Assembly (NCBI GenBank): GCA_020631735.1
Contig: CM036168.1
Location: forward strand, 94,220,932 to 94,284,931
Direction: 5' to 3'
Length of the DNA stretch: 64,000 bases
Source of the DNA: Saccharum officinarum
Lineage: Eukaryota; Streptophyta; Magnoliopsida; Poales; Poaceae
The position numbers were made by a program, and so were the translations under genes. Under the pieces are notes generated by a model. That model saw nothing but the letters and a program-made list of their open reading frames with translations, was not told the origin of the DNA and ran no database searches. Below, in pieces: positions 9,265 to 19,134 of the stretch (positions within the stretch are counted from its first letter, which is position 1; each line of letters begins with the position of its first letter).

Positions 9265-10236
9265 TTACTCTCGATGCTGCTGATGGTGAGGAACAGCCCT
9301 CCGCGCCCACCACTCAGGAGAAGATGCCAAGGACCAGAAGAGAGCAACCATAGTGGCGGAGCATGCAAGGAGTGGCGCTAGGGTATCCCACGCTGTTCCC
9401 GCCAGCCGGTGACACTCGTAGAAGACCATGAAAATCAGGTACTCCCAATGAACCATGCCAAAGAACGACACAATGGGAAGCCAAGAACGGGTCTCTCCAA
9501 AGCTATAGGCACCTCCGTTGGAAAGCACGGCAAAGACGCTATACAACCAGAAATTGTAAACGACGAAAACCTTGTCGGGGCGGGTCGCGCGCGAGTCCCG
9601 CGTGTGCTGAAGCCAGTAAAGGTTCCACCCGCTGAAGATGCCGGTGATGGTGGTCCATAACCAGGCCAACTCCCTCTTCTCCGATGCAGTCAGTCCTTCG
9701 GCAGCAGGAACAGGGGCCTCGATTTCCTGTGTAGAAATTACAAAACGAACAGCAATTATTAGTAGATTACCAAGCAACAAAGAGCTGCGGGCCGTGGGGG
9801 TGAGAACTGAGACGTAGGAGCAAGCGACGCCGGCTCGTTGACGCGCACCACCCGCTCGAACTCCGTTGCGTCCAGCGACAGCTACTGCTCCCGAGCGCCT
9901 GTAGCCCCAGAACTCCGGCGTTGTTGCACAGCACGTCCAGACGCGCTTGCCGCGCCACCGCCCTAGAACCCCGGCGTTGTCGCACTTGCACAGCACATCC
10001 AGGCGCCCGTGCCGCGCCACCGCGCGCCGCACCACCCGCTCCACAGCTACGAGGTAGCTAGGCGTGGCGTGGGGCGCGCTCCGGGTTTGCCGGAAGCGGA
10101 GAAACGGAAAGAAGGAGAGAGGCAAGAGGAGGAGGAGGTAGACGGGGCCAGAGTGAGATCGGCTTGGGCCTGCGGAGGGACGAGGAATTGAAGTAGGACT
10201 TACCAGAGCAAGACGGCGATCTCCTTGGGCCGCCAT
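9265..10236 (-). CDS. Two-exon multi-pass membrane protein, function unknown (exons 10236-10204 and 9726-9265)
   Basis: Exon 1 (10236 to 10204) reads MAAQGDRRLAL and ends CTG|GTAAGTCC. Exon 2 starts after TTTCTACACAG with GAAATCGAGGCC (9726) and runs to TAA at 9265; both junctions are phase 0, giving about 164 residues. Exon 2 encodes an acidic linker, then KRELAWLWTT and four hydrophobic segments: around ITGIFSGWNLYWL, VFVVYNFWLYSVFAVL, WLPIVSFFGMVHWEYLIFMV and APLLACSATMVALFWSLA. The C terminus is His/Gln-rich. This suggests a small four-helix membrane protein; I do not recognise the family. The uninterrupted 373-codon frame across the intron is not the likely product, because it would read through dehydrogenase fragments and good splice sites. 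Confidence 0.6.
   Translation of the reverse strand: MAAQGDRRLALVSPTSIPRPSAGPSRSHSGPVYLLLLLPLSFFPFLRFRQTRSAPHATPSYLVAVERVVRRAVARHGRLDVLCKCDNAGVLGRWRGKRVWTCCATTPEFWGYRRSGAVAVAGRNGVRAGGARQRAGVACSYVSVLTPTARSSLLLGNLLIIAVRFVISTQEIEAPVPAAEGLTASEKRELAWLWTTITGIFSGWNLYWLQHTRDSRATRPDKVFVVYNFWLYSVFAVLSNGGAYSFGETRSWLPIVSFFGMVHWEYLIFMVFYECHRLAGTAWDTLAPLLACSATMVALFWSLASSPEWWARRAVPHHQQHRE
9815..10055 (-). pseudogene. Duplicated short-chain dehydrogenase (SDR) fragments inside an intron
   Basis: On the minus strand the intron of the 9265-10236 gene encodes RRAVARHGRLDVLC followed by a damaged DNAGVLG (about 10052-9958), then a second copy AVARQARLDVLCNNAGVLG (about 9957-9895), then in another frame LDATEFERVVRVNEPA (about 9885-9830). 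RLDVLCNNAGVLG is the NNAG motif of classical SDR enzymes of the TASSELSEED2/xanthoxin-dehydrogenase type, and EFxRVVxVN is the stretch that follows it. No cofactor-binding TGxxxGIG or catalytic YxxxK is present. It is a broken, partly duplicated piece, probably carried in by an element or ectopic repair. Confidence 0.65.
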
Positions 10237-10326
10237 GGAGCCTGTCCGCTCGGCGGCGGAACGTCGATCTCCTCGGGTGGCTCCTTGTACTTTCGCTGGC
10301 TTGCTGCCGCTAGAGGCCTGGACCCG

Positions 10327-10341
10327 TGTATTGTATATGTA
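10327..10341. promoter_or_regulatory. Candidate core promoter of the 9265-10236 gene
   Basis: On the minus strand ACATATACAATA lies about 95 bases upstream of the ATG at 10236 in a GC-rich setting. GC-rich gene-like sequence also starts on the plus side, so a bidirectional promoter is possible but not shown. Confidence 0.25.
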
Positions 10342-10402
10342 CCTCCCTTCCCGGATGGCGACCCGAGTCGAGGCGGAGTTTTGCACTCTTCCCCCTCGCT
10401 AG

Positions 10403-10588
10403 TTCTTCACCTCTCAGTTCCGCCCGAGCATCTCTCCCTTCTACCAGTTCTGCGATGTGGTGGCCCCCACTCTGCAGGGGAAGGAGTTGGCGTGGGAGCA
10501 GTGGGCTACGACTACGACTGCGAGCGGGTACGGCTACGTCCGTCTCTCTGTGTCCCGCCCAGATCTCTGCCGCCTCCTGGCCGATCGT
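10403..10588 (+). other. Possible exon fragment, unrecognised
   Basis: After a stop at 10400 one plus frame reads SPFYQFCDVVAPTLQGKELA, then WEQWATTTTASGYGYVRLSV and SRPDLCRLLADR, and stops being protein-like at GATC|GTACGT, a plausible donor. It has no ATG in frame. The composition looks like a genuine coding exon, but I do not know the protein. From 10590 to 10996 I see nothing definite. Confidence 0.25.
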
Positions 10589-10996
10589 ACGTTTCGGTGC
10601 ATGGGGCGGGCATGGCTTGCAGTACCAACTCCCCGGTGATATTTTTCTTTCGTTTTCGTTGCGTGGAATGCATGCATGCATGGCATTTGATTGAACCTCC
10701 TCTCGAGCATTGCCATGGTTTGTCGAGAGGACGCCCGTTTGGGAGCTGTGTTTGAATTGCCGTCGTCTGGAATCTTTGCTTTTTAATTTGCTCCTAAACC
10801 CTCGTTATGTTCTGCTAAAGATGTTGAATAGCCAAGCCGGTTAACCCTGCCGCCGCCTGAAGTCGGGGAGAACTCGGTACTTCTTTTTTCCATGGACTGC
10901 TTTTTCACCATCATGGATGCCCAAAAGCCGCGTGATCGCTCAGCCAATCCGAGAATTGTGTACGTGTGACAATGGAATAAAAGGAAAAAAAATGAA

Positions 10997-11226
10997 TACT
11001 CCCTCACACTCTTAAAATAAATCAACCTTTAAAGTTATCTTAAACTATTTTAAATTTAATCAAGTTTATAGAAAATACCGTCAGTATTCATAAGGCCAAA
11101 CTAATACCACTTGTACATTATAAAACACATGTTGTTACTCTTTTCTATAAAATTAGTTAAACTACTAATTAAAAATAGTTTGACTTGGAATGACTCTAGA
11201 GTTGATTTGTTGATTTATTTAGTATA
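10997..11226. mobile_element. Stowaway-like MITE, degenerate right end
   Basis: It begins CTCCCTCACACTCTTAAAAT after TA (10995-10996) and ends near TTGATTTATTTAGTATAG, which complements the AAATAAATCAACC of the left end. A second CTCCCTCAGTTGTTC start lies at about 11270 but is cut short by the next MITE. Confidence 0.55.
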
Positions 11227-11319
11227 GCCCGAGTTGAATAATTTTAGTATAGTCCAATCAAGTGTACTACTCCCTCAGTTGTTCTTGAAACGAAATGGAA
11301 GTAATTATTGAAGTGCTTA

Positions 11320-11552
11320 GGCCTTGTTTAGATCCTAAATTTTTTTTAGGAAAAATTCATGTAGCACTTTCGTTGTTATTTGCCAATCATGGACTAACTA
11401 GGCTCAAAAGATTCGTCTCGACATTTACAGATAAAATTGTGCAATTAGTTATTTTTTTACCTACGTTTAATGCTCCATACATACGTCCCAAGATTCGATG
11501 TGACGGGTACTGCATAAAATTTTTTTTAGGTCTTTTTGAAACTAAACAGGAC
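11320..11552. mobile_element. MITE with GGCCTTGTTTAG-type ends
   Basis: The left end GGCCTTGTTTAGATCC and right end GAAACTAAACAGGAC are imperfect inverted repeats. The interior has the family blocks GGCTCAAAAGATTCGTCTCG, GCAATTAGTTATTTTTTTAC and ATTCGATGTGACGGG, which recur in the neighbouring MITEs. Confidence 0.75.
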
Positions 11553-11627
11553 ATAAATATTCTTATTTCTTTGCGTCCTGTTCGGCTGCAGGCCTGCAGC
11601 AGCTTGCCAGCACAGTGATTTGAGAGA

Positions 11628-11845
11628 TGGGCTGTGTTTAGTTGAGAAAATTTGGGTGAAAAGTTACTGTAGCATTTTTCGTTGTTATTTGGTAAAATTT
11701 GTCCAATCATGGATTAATTAGACTCAAAAGATTCGTTTCGAACTTTACAGACAAACTATGCAATTAGTTATTTTTTTTACCTACATTTAATGCTTTATGC
11801 ATGCGTCTAAAGATTCGATGTGACGGGTGGAAGAGAAAATATTTT
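11628..11845. mobile_element. Related MITE, right end missing
   Basis: It begins GGGCTGTGTTTAGTTGAG and carries the same interior (CTCAAAAGATTCGTTTCG, GATTCGATGTGACGGG), but the sequence changes before the right terminal repeat appears. Confidence 0.65.
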
Positions 11846-11953
11846 GAGTATGCATGACAAGTGAACGCGGCCACGATGAAAAAGTTGCAGCGACGGTGGC
11901 TTTTTCCTTGTTTCAAAAAAAACGGTGGCTTTTTTTTAGGAGCAGCGATGTTT

Positions 11954-12236
11954 GGCCTTGTTGATACCAAGTTTGGAGTGACAAAGTTTGCAAAATGCCA
12001 TAAATACGTACCGTAGTAATTTTGTTTTTATTTAGTAATAATTATCCAAACATTGATTAATTAGGCTCAAAATGTTCGTCTCGTAAAGTACAACAAAACT
12101 GTATAATTAGTTTTTGATTTCATCTATATTTAGTACTTCATATATGCGCCGGTATTTTGATGTGACGAGAAATCTTCTTTTTTATAGTACCAAATGCTAC
12201 TTTTTTTTTGTCGAAGTTTGGCATCTAAACATGGCC
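11954..12236. mobile_element. Related MITE with GGCC ends
   Basis: The left end is GGCCTTGTTGATACCAAG and the right end is TTTGGCATCTAAACATGGCC. The interior AATTAGGCTCAAAATGTTCG and GATGTGACGAGAAATCTTC resemble the MITE at 18861-19134, so the two are a subfamily. Confidence 0.7.
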
Positions 12237-12349
12237 TTTGTTCCAACTTCCAACTGGGCACGCAACCTGATGGGTCTTGGCGTCTTGCGCAGCATGTTTG
12301 CCTGTCTGTCCCCACCCCAGTGTCCCACCGCAGACGCCTGAAGGGATGC

Positions 12350-12580
12350 AGAAGTACTCTGTCCCAAAATATTTCAAGATTTCTCATCACATCGAATGTT
12401 TAACACATGCATGAAGCATTAAATATAGATAAAAGAAAAAACTAATTACACAGTTTGGTATAAAACCACGAGACAAATCTTTTGAGTCTAATTAGTCTAT
12501 GATTGGATAGTAATTGACAAATAGAAACGAAAGTGCTACAATAGCGAAACCCAAAATATTTCACGAACTAGACACACCCT
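12350..12580. mobile_element. Degenerate MITE of the same group, opposite orientation
   Basis: CATCACATCGAATGTTT, ACACATGCATGAAGCATTAA and CGAGACAAATCTTTTGAGTC are the complement of the interior blocks of the preceding MITEs. The ends are eroded. Confidence 0.6.
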
Positions 12581-12658
12581 TGGTTCCACTGCCAATGTGG
12601 GCCAGGAGGAACCACAATTCGTACTGTATCCCATTCTCACACGGCCTCAAACAAATAT

Positions 12659-12901
12659 GGCCTTGTTCACTTCCCCTCCCAACCCAAAATATTTCCTCTT
12701 CCACCCATCACATCAAATCTTTCAACGCATGCGTGGAGCATTAAATATAGGTAAAAAAGATAACTAATTGCATAGTTTGTCTGTAAATGTTGGGACGAAT
12801 CTTTTGAGCCTAGTTAGTCTATAATTGGACAAATTTTGCCAAATAACAACAAAAGATGCTACAGTAACTTTTCAGCTACTTTTCACGAAGTGAACACACC
12901 C
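12659..12901. mobile_element. MITE, GGCCTTGTTCACTTCC subfamily
   Basis: It runs from GGCCTTGTTCACTTCCCC to GAAGTGAACACACCC, with TAT at both flanks. It is nearly the same as 17793-18035, including AAATATTTCCTCTTCCACCC and GGGACGAATCTTTTGAGCC, so these are two members of one recent subfamily. From 12902 to 13560 I see no supported gene or element. Confidence 0.8.
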
Positions 12902-13560
12902 TATCTCTGCTTGCGCTTGGCGACGCGCCAGGAGCACGCAGCACGGTGAACAACCCAACAGTCGCTTGGCTGCACAGTGCATACCCCCCTTCTCCTTCCA
13001 TCCGTCGTAGATCTAGGCTCACCCGGTACCGGTTGGTTCCTCACCGGCTCACCCGGTCTCCCCAGGGCCCAGACCTGTCAGCACAGGACAGCACGTCAGC
13101 ACCGTAGCGCAGGAAAGGGAAGAGAAATACAAATCTTGAGACCGCAACCGAATCTTTTTTTGAATGAAAAACAAAAACAAATGACCGTTGTCAATGACAA
13201 CGATGGTGAGGAGGACGAGAAAAGATGTGAAACCATTTGGATTTTTGAAGCATAGGACAGCAAAAAAAACTTCAAAAACAGAGGAGTTTATAGTAAAATT
13301 TTTGTGTATTATTAGTTTTGAGCACAAGGGGCTTAAACGATTGCGTGTCACTTAGACTGATAGCAGATAACTCACACAAATACACAATTTTTTTTTTTTG
13401 ACACACACAAATACACAATTGGTTGTATATAGTAGGTGAATTGGTGACATGAAACCGAAAAAGGTCCTATGGCCCTCTACAGATTCGATCGCCAACTTGT
13501 TCTAGTGAAAAATAGACGGCCATGATAATACCCATACCTGTTGGTGAAGATGGAAAATTA

Positions 13561-13673
13561 CATCGGTTCGTTTCGCTGAAAAGTCAGACTGAAAGTACTG
13601 TTCACTGATTTATTAGGAGAGAAAACACTTTTTTCGCTGAAAAAAGTAGGTTGATAAGTCAAGCAAACAGGGA
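13561..13673. mobile_element. Short MITE remnant (GTTCGTTT..AAGCAAACAG type)
   Basis: GGTTCGTTTCGCTGAAAAGT at the left and TAAGTCAAGCAAACAGG at the right are complementary, with GAAAGTACTGTTCACTG inside. It matches the general form of a very common grass MITE whose ends read GTTCGTTTGGCTG. The flanking 13674-14750 is AT-rich with no supported feature. Confidence 0.55.
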
Positions 13674-14751
13674 AGTTTTACTATAAGGTCCCTATATCGG
13701 GTGCATGATTTCTTGGCCTCTGCATTTGCCTCCATCTTTATGATCCATTAGCAACGGTGTGTTCTTCGTCTCACCGGCCACACAGCATCCCAGCACAACT
13801 GCTGTTGTCTAGCCATGGCCAATAAGCAATGTACAATGTCGCCGCAATGCTACCTTTGCCTCTACTTTTGTCTTCTAATAATCCATGTGTATCTAAAATT
13901 TGAATATCAAAATCTATAGATACACTATGTACATATATAGTTTCAAAGTTTTAGAAAAAATCTTAGTATTTTTCTTAACATGTTTTAAGCGATTCCACCG
14001 AGTAGAGGGTTTATACTTTTTTTTTGCCCAATATGCATTCCATCAACGAATGAATTCTTGTTTTCGTACTGGTTTAGTTAATCATGTCGTTAGTGCCTAA
14101 CAGATGCTCTATCACGAAAAGAATATCATCCTAGGTTCGAATAAATTAAACTTCTTCTATAATGACAAGATAAAAATATTTTTGATGTTTGTATCTCAAT
14201 AAGTTTATTATGTATACTACCTACTGCCTAATTATATATATATTTTTTTAATAATAAAGAGGTAAAATTTCCGCCATGATTTTTTTCCACCAATGATTTT
14301 ACGTGTAAGATGTAAGACGTAACCGTTCGTGACTCAATCTCACATAAGACTCAATCGCCATCTTTTATACTAACAATTGTACTTAAAGAGGTAAAATTTC
14401 TGGCACTAATAATTTTTCATCCAGCTTAATCCTAATCCGAGTAGGTTTCACCAAACACCCTGTCCTTCTCTCGCCTTCTGCCACGTCTGTGTGGCATGCT
14501 TGTTTTTTCTTTTTCGTCCCGATGGGCCGCTCATTCATCTTCAAGGCCTATGAAGTCCAACTAGCTAGCATTTTTCTTCTGGCTTGCAACGTCCGTTTCC
14601 TTCCGCGTTACAGTAGGCAGGAGTACGTGCTTAGGAAAGGGGATCAGATAGGATGACCCGCATGTGAGAGACTCAGTGAATGGAAACCTAACCTAATAAA
14701 ATTTCAAATGATTAATTCAATATTTTTTCTAGAAGCAAGACTAATAAAATT

Positions 14752-14922
14752 TGGAACGAATGGAATATAAGTCGTTTCGATCTTTTCGGTATATTCATTT
14801 TATGGAGTATAAGTCGTTTTAATATTTTCGGTATATTCATTTTGCTATGCATCTAGGTATAACGTATGTTTGGATATATAGGAAATTTTGTGTTCCAAAA
14901 AAGTCAAAGCGACTTATAACAT
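14752..14922. mobile_element. Degenerate Stowaway-type MITE
   Basis: GGAATATAAGTCGTTTCGAT at the left pairs with AAAGCGACTTATAAC at the right. The segment TATAAGTCGTTTxxATxTTTTCGG is repeated inside (14768 and 14809), suggesting a local duplication. Confidence 0.5.
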
Positions 14923-14946
14923 GGTTGGTGCCCGCAACTCCAACGT

Positions 14947-15094
14947 GATGGACTAATCCAATAGGAGCGACTCAATAAATAAATTGAATACAAATTGGGT
15001 TCAATCCAATTGAACCATACGTGATGGCTAATCCAATAGGAGTGACTCAATAAATAATTGAATATAAATTGGGTTAAATCCAATTGAACCATAT
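14947..15094. repeat. Tandem duplication of a ~73-base unit
   Basis: GATGGACTAATCCAATAGGA to TCCAATTGAACCATAC (14947-15018) is followed immediately by a second copy, GATGGCTAATCCAATAGGAG to CCAATTGAACCATAT (15022-15094). Confidence 0.85.
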
Positions 15095-15285
15095 ACATAA
15101 GGCACCATATCAGTGTAGGCGAGGCAGCAGTAAAAGACGCTGAGGCCGGTATGACGATGGCGCAAGGCGTAGAGACGACAGTGAGGTCGGGCAACTGAGG
15201 GGCAAGCCAACGAGACGATGGCGTGAGCGAGACCGAGGTGAGGATGTGTAATAGCAACGACACGCGGCGAAATCGAGGAGAGAGG

Positions 15286-17254
15286 TGTAAGGTCCAAATG
15301 GCTAGAGGGGGTGAATAGCCTATTTAAAAATCTACAAGCTTCACTAATCAACAATTGTTAGTATAAAAGATGGCGATGCTAATTCTAGCACTAGCTCAAC
15401 TATACTAAGAAAGCCACCTATACAATTCTAGTGAACAAGACTATGATCTCTAATTCACACCAACAAAGCTAAGTCACTAAGCTACTTACTCCTATGTGAT
15501 ACAAACTACGCTAAGCACACCAGGCAAGATAAAGTGCAAGAATGAAAAGGGGAGTGAATTGATTCTTATACCAACGGTGTAGAGATGAAATGTATCAAAA
15601 GAATCAATCACACACAATCATAAAGAGAATCCTCGGCAAGAGATGACACAAGATTTTTTACCGAGGTTCACTTGCTTCCCGGCAAGCTACTCCTCGTTGT
15701 GGCGATGCACCCACTTGATGGATCATGAGCTAACTGACTATAAAGAGTCAAACCCTAAGCGGGTGCCGCACATCCACTCACAAGATGGGGATCCTCCAAG
15801 CCACGAGCTCCACTAGAGTAGCCAATTCACGAACTCCCACGGGGAAGGCTCAAGAACCCCTCACAATCACTTGGTGAGGCTCGAAACAATCTCCAATCAC
15901 GAGCACAACACCACCGCTGCTCCAAGCTGTCTAGGGTGTCGGGAAACACCCAAGAGTAACAAGAAATCCGCAACAAACTCAAGAATCAAGTGCCACTAGA
16001 TGCAACTCTCAATGCAATGCACTTGAATCTCACTCAATCTCTCTAGAGTATGCAACCAAGTAAGAAGATGAGTGGAGGGGAAGTTCTCTAGCTCAAAGTA
16101 TGCCTCAATATCTCAAATGTGCAAGGGATAACTCCCCAAACCCGGCCACCATCTATATATAGCGAAGGGGTAAGCAACTAGCCGTTACAAGACAACGCAG
16201 TGAAAAACGTGATGACCGGACACACTGGTCAGGGTACGGGACAAACAGTAGCAGTGCGCGTCAGAGAGAGCCGTTACCGTGACCGGACGCGCTACACCGT
16301 TTGGCCGGACGCGCTGCACCTGGCGTCCGATCGGAGTCCAGAGAGCTCCTCGCGCGATCGGACGCGTCCGGTCGCACGTGACCGGACACGCTGCACCTGG
16401 CGTCCGATCAGAGTCCAGTAAGGGTCCACTCGTGACCGGACGCGTCCGATCGACCACGCGAACTACAGATCCTCTGAGCGCCTGACCGGACGCGTCGGTC
16501 CCGTGAGTGATCGGACGCGCCGGTGCAAAACCCTAGCCCGCGCGCCTCTGCAACAGCTGCTACTGACCGGACGCGTCCGGTTAAGCCGAGACCGCGTCCG
16601 GTTCAGCGTCCGGTTGGAGTTTTTCAGAGATAAACACTCCAGACTTTCGCCACCTTTTCTCGCCTCCGGCGTAATGGAAAATAGACATTTCATTTTCTCG
16701 AAAACGCCTGAATCCCGTGCTCGCAAGCTCGGCGGGAGGGAGAGAGGACCCTAAACCCCTCTCTACCGCTCAAACTCCACCGCCTTCGCAAATGTGCTAA
16801 CACCACCAAGTGTACACTATCATGTGCATGTGTGTTAGCATTTTCAGAATCATTTTTCAAGGCGTTACGTTAGCTCTCTACTAGATCCTAATGCATATGC
16901 TCAAGATGATGACCTAGTAGCACTTAATTTATGAGCTAACCATGATTGCCCCTCTTGATAGTCGGCTATCAATCCTAAACCCGGTCAATCACTTCTCTAC
17001 TCATCTTAGACCGGCAAAAGCAAACCCTACAATTATACCTTTGTCTTGATCACTTTGTTCCATGTCCATCTCTACATGCTTGATCACCTAGATCATCATT
17101 TTATGTGCATCTCCACCTCTTGTGATCTTGTGGCCATCACTACATGCCACATGCTCCTTTATCACGTGTGTTGCTTATGCCTAACTCAAACCACTTAACA
17201 TATGGCATTAGCAACTTGGTGTCATTAATTACCAAAACCAAACTTGGGCTTTCA
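15286..17254 (+). mobile_element. Solo LTR, SIRE/Maximus-like copia, with AGAGG target duplication
   Basis: The LTR starts TGTAAGGTCCAAATGGCTAG and ends AACTTGGGCTTTCA. AGAGG is duplicated exactly at 15281-15285 and 17255-17259. No internal region is present, so this is a solo LTR left by recombination. The start motif (TGxAAGGTCCAAATGGCTAGAGGGGG) and the GACCGGACGCGTCCGG words inside are typical of SIRE-type LTRs in Andropogoneae; the lineage is inferred from this resemblance. A TATATATAGCG box lies near 16152. Confidence 0.9.
16205..16640. repeat. Clustered GACCGGACGCGTCCGGTC palindromic words in the LTR
   Basis: At least eight full or partial copies of the palindromic core ACCGGACGCGTCCGGT occur in various truncated forms (e.g. 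near 16360, 16435, 16485, 16565), just downstream of the LTR's TATA-like box. A similar cluster lies in the LTR at 57113-58636. Such CpG-rich palindromes could act as regulatory or methylation-prone sites; that is inference. Confidence 0.75.
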
Positions 17255-17723
17255 AGAGGGCACAACGATGCGGGCGAGGCTGCCAGGTCGTTGGGGCGTG
17301 CTTTTGCCGGGTCTTCGCCGGCATGGACCCGCCAAGCTACGGGGATGCCATTGCGTGGTCGTGTCAGGGTTCCCGTTGCCGCGCGGGATGCTGTGACTAT
17401 CAGCCCGTGAAGGCTCCATGTCCGCCTTGGCAAGGCTTCAGGCTGACGAAGTGGAGGCCTCGGGTGCGAGTGGAGAAGGCCTCGTGACTCCGAGTCCGAG
17501 CTAGCAGATAAGAATGAGAAATAAGAGAAAAAGTCCCTGCGCTATGGTATAAATGCAATTGATTACTTAGCAGAAGAAAATACATTGACTCAAAATTATT
17601 TATATATACATTTTTTAACGTAATGTTGAGTGCAATAAAAATATAATGATGTAAATGAAAAACTATAGCTTTCAAGACAAAACAACACATAGATGTCAAA
17701 ACTTTGGATGCCGCTATCCGTTT

Positions 17724-17753
17724 CCCGTTGCAACACACGGGTACTTTTACTAG
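17724..17753 (+). mobile_element. Helitron 3' terminus
   Basis: CCCGT at 17724 and ACGGG at 17737-17741 form a short hairpin stem around TGCAACAC, followed by TACTTTTA and CTAG (17750-17753), then a T. A subterminal hairpin about 10 bases before a terminal CTRR is the hallmark of Helitron 3' ends, and CCCGTTGCAAC.CACGGG.AC....CTAGT is a common grass form. The 5' TC end is not obvious, so the element's length is unknown. Confidence 0.75.
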
Positions 17754-17792
17754 TAAAAATAAAATTTATGATTCATCTAGGATAAATATTAT

Positions 17793-18035
17793 GGCCTTGT
17801 TCACTTCCCCATCCTAACCCAAAATATTTCCTCTTCCACCCATCACATCAAATCTTTCGACGCATGCATGAAGCATTAAATGTAGGTAAAAAGATAACTA
17901 ATTGCATAGTTTGTCTGTAAATGTCGGGACGAATCTTTTGAGCCTAGTTAGTCCATAATTGGACAAATTTTGTCAAATAATAACGAAAGATGCTACAGTA
18001 ACTTTTCAGCTACTTTTCGTGAAGTGAACACACCC
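17793..18035. mobile_element. MITE, GGCCTTGTTCACTTCC subfamily
   Basis: Near-identical to 12659-12901, with the same ends (GGCCTTGTTCACTTCCCC and GAAGTGAACACACCC) and TAT on both flanks. Confidence 0.82.
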
Positions 18036-18077
18036 TATGTACAAAAAAAAAAAAATTTGTGCTACAAACGGGATATT

Positions 18078-18097
18078 CTACCACCCGTGGGTGGTAG
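18078..18097. repeat. Near-perfect palindrome CTACCACCC-GT-GGGTGGTAG
   Basis: Nine-base complementary arms surround GT. The surrounding 18036-18860 has no supported gene. It also holds a degenerate direct repeat (AAAAAGTGGCACA near 18398 and 18472) and a stretch (18486-18610) related in inverse orientation to 23340-23480, both with GGGCCCCAC and TCACAAACTAAAA. Confidence 0.6.
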
Positions 18098-18860
18098 CTG
18101 CCGTCACACAGATTAGGTCAAGTACGGGCCGCACAGCCATCAGGGCGCTGCAGACCTTACCCCATCCGTTTCAGCCAGCGAACAAACGAAGGTACAGCGC
18201 CTCCCCAGCGGGATAAACCCATCCCGCACACAAGCACGTGGTCCTGGCCTCCAGGGTACAAGCACTCGAGCAGGCACGCATGCGTATATATACCAGGTGC
18301 TTTTTGCTTTTTAGTTTTTCCATAATACGGAGTACTTCTTTACGACAATCTTTGATTAGCACATGGTCTGGGTCTATTAGTTTATTTGTATACTAAAAAA
18401 AGTGGCACACCGCACATGGGCTACTTCGTCTCCTTGTTAACTCTGGTTTGGGTCTATATTTGTATATAAAAAAAAGTGGCACATGGGCCCCACATTTGAA
18501 AACTTTGTTAAAACGTAGCCTTGGTGGATCTCATTTTGTTTGGCACATTATTTCCAAAATAATAATCTTTAAACGATTTATCAAACGGACTTTTAGTTTG
18601 TGAGATATTGCATTTTGAAAGTTTGAAAAAAAAATCCACGGTTAAAGTGACGCGAGGGGAGAGACGTGAGAGAAATGTGAGAGAGGAGAGATGCTGCTTG
18701 GTGAATGGTGAGAGGAGAGATGCTACTGCACTTCACCGCGCTGCTGCAGGGTGCAGGCTTACCCGATTCAAAGCAGATGCTCCTTTGATGAAAACCAAAG
18801 ACACGTATACACTGTTTGGTGAGTGGTTGTGTAAATTCAAACTGGTAACCAGCTAATAAA

Positions 18861-19134
18861 GGCCGTGTTTAGATCCCCAATTTGGGGGCCCGGATTTTTA
18901 CTGTGCACATTAAATGCGTACTGTAGCAATTCGTTTGTATTTGGTAAAAATTATCCAAACTTTGACTAATTAGGCTCAAAATGTTCGTCTCGCAAAGTAC
19001 AACAAAACTGTGCAATTAGTTTTTAATTTTATCTACATTTAATACTCCATACATATATTGATATTTTGATGTGATAGAAATCTTCTTTTTACGTAGTAAA
19101 ATTTAGGGTTGAAATTTGGCATCTAAACCAGGCC
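18861..19134. mobile_element. MITE with GGCC ends
   Basis: It starts GGCCGTGTTTAGATCCCC and ends TTTGGCATCTAAACCAGGCC. The interior AATTAGGCTCAAAATGTTCG and GATATTTTGATGTGATAGAA match 11954-12236. Confidence 0.8.

Larger units (their letters stand above)
15095..17480. other. GC-richer target region split by a solo LTR, possibly Helitron cargo
   Basis: The segments 15095-15285 and 17255-17480 (interrupted by the solo LTR) are GC-richer than the flanks and rich in CGAGGC/GGCGAG words. They lie upstream of a Helitron 3' terminus at 17753 and may be host sequence it carries. No protein could be recognised on either strand, and the Helitron 5' end was not located. Confidence 0.25.

Noticed and set aside
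9265..10386. A single 373-codon minus-strand protein
   Set aside because: The frame crosses strong splice sites (CTG|GTAAGT and TTTCTACACAG) and SDR fragments that break frame. The spliced two-exon model gives a coherent protein.
10225..10755. 176-codon plus-strand frame opposite exon 1
   Set aside because: A GC-rich shadow frame over the promoter and exon 1 of the minus-strand gene, with low-complexity composition and no domain.
16185..16754. Arg/Thr-rich frames on both strands
   Set aside because: They arise from the repeated ACCGGACGCG words inside a solo LTR.
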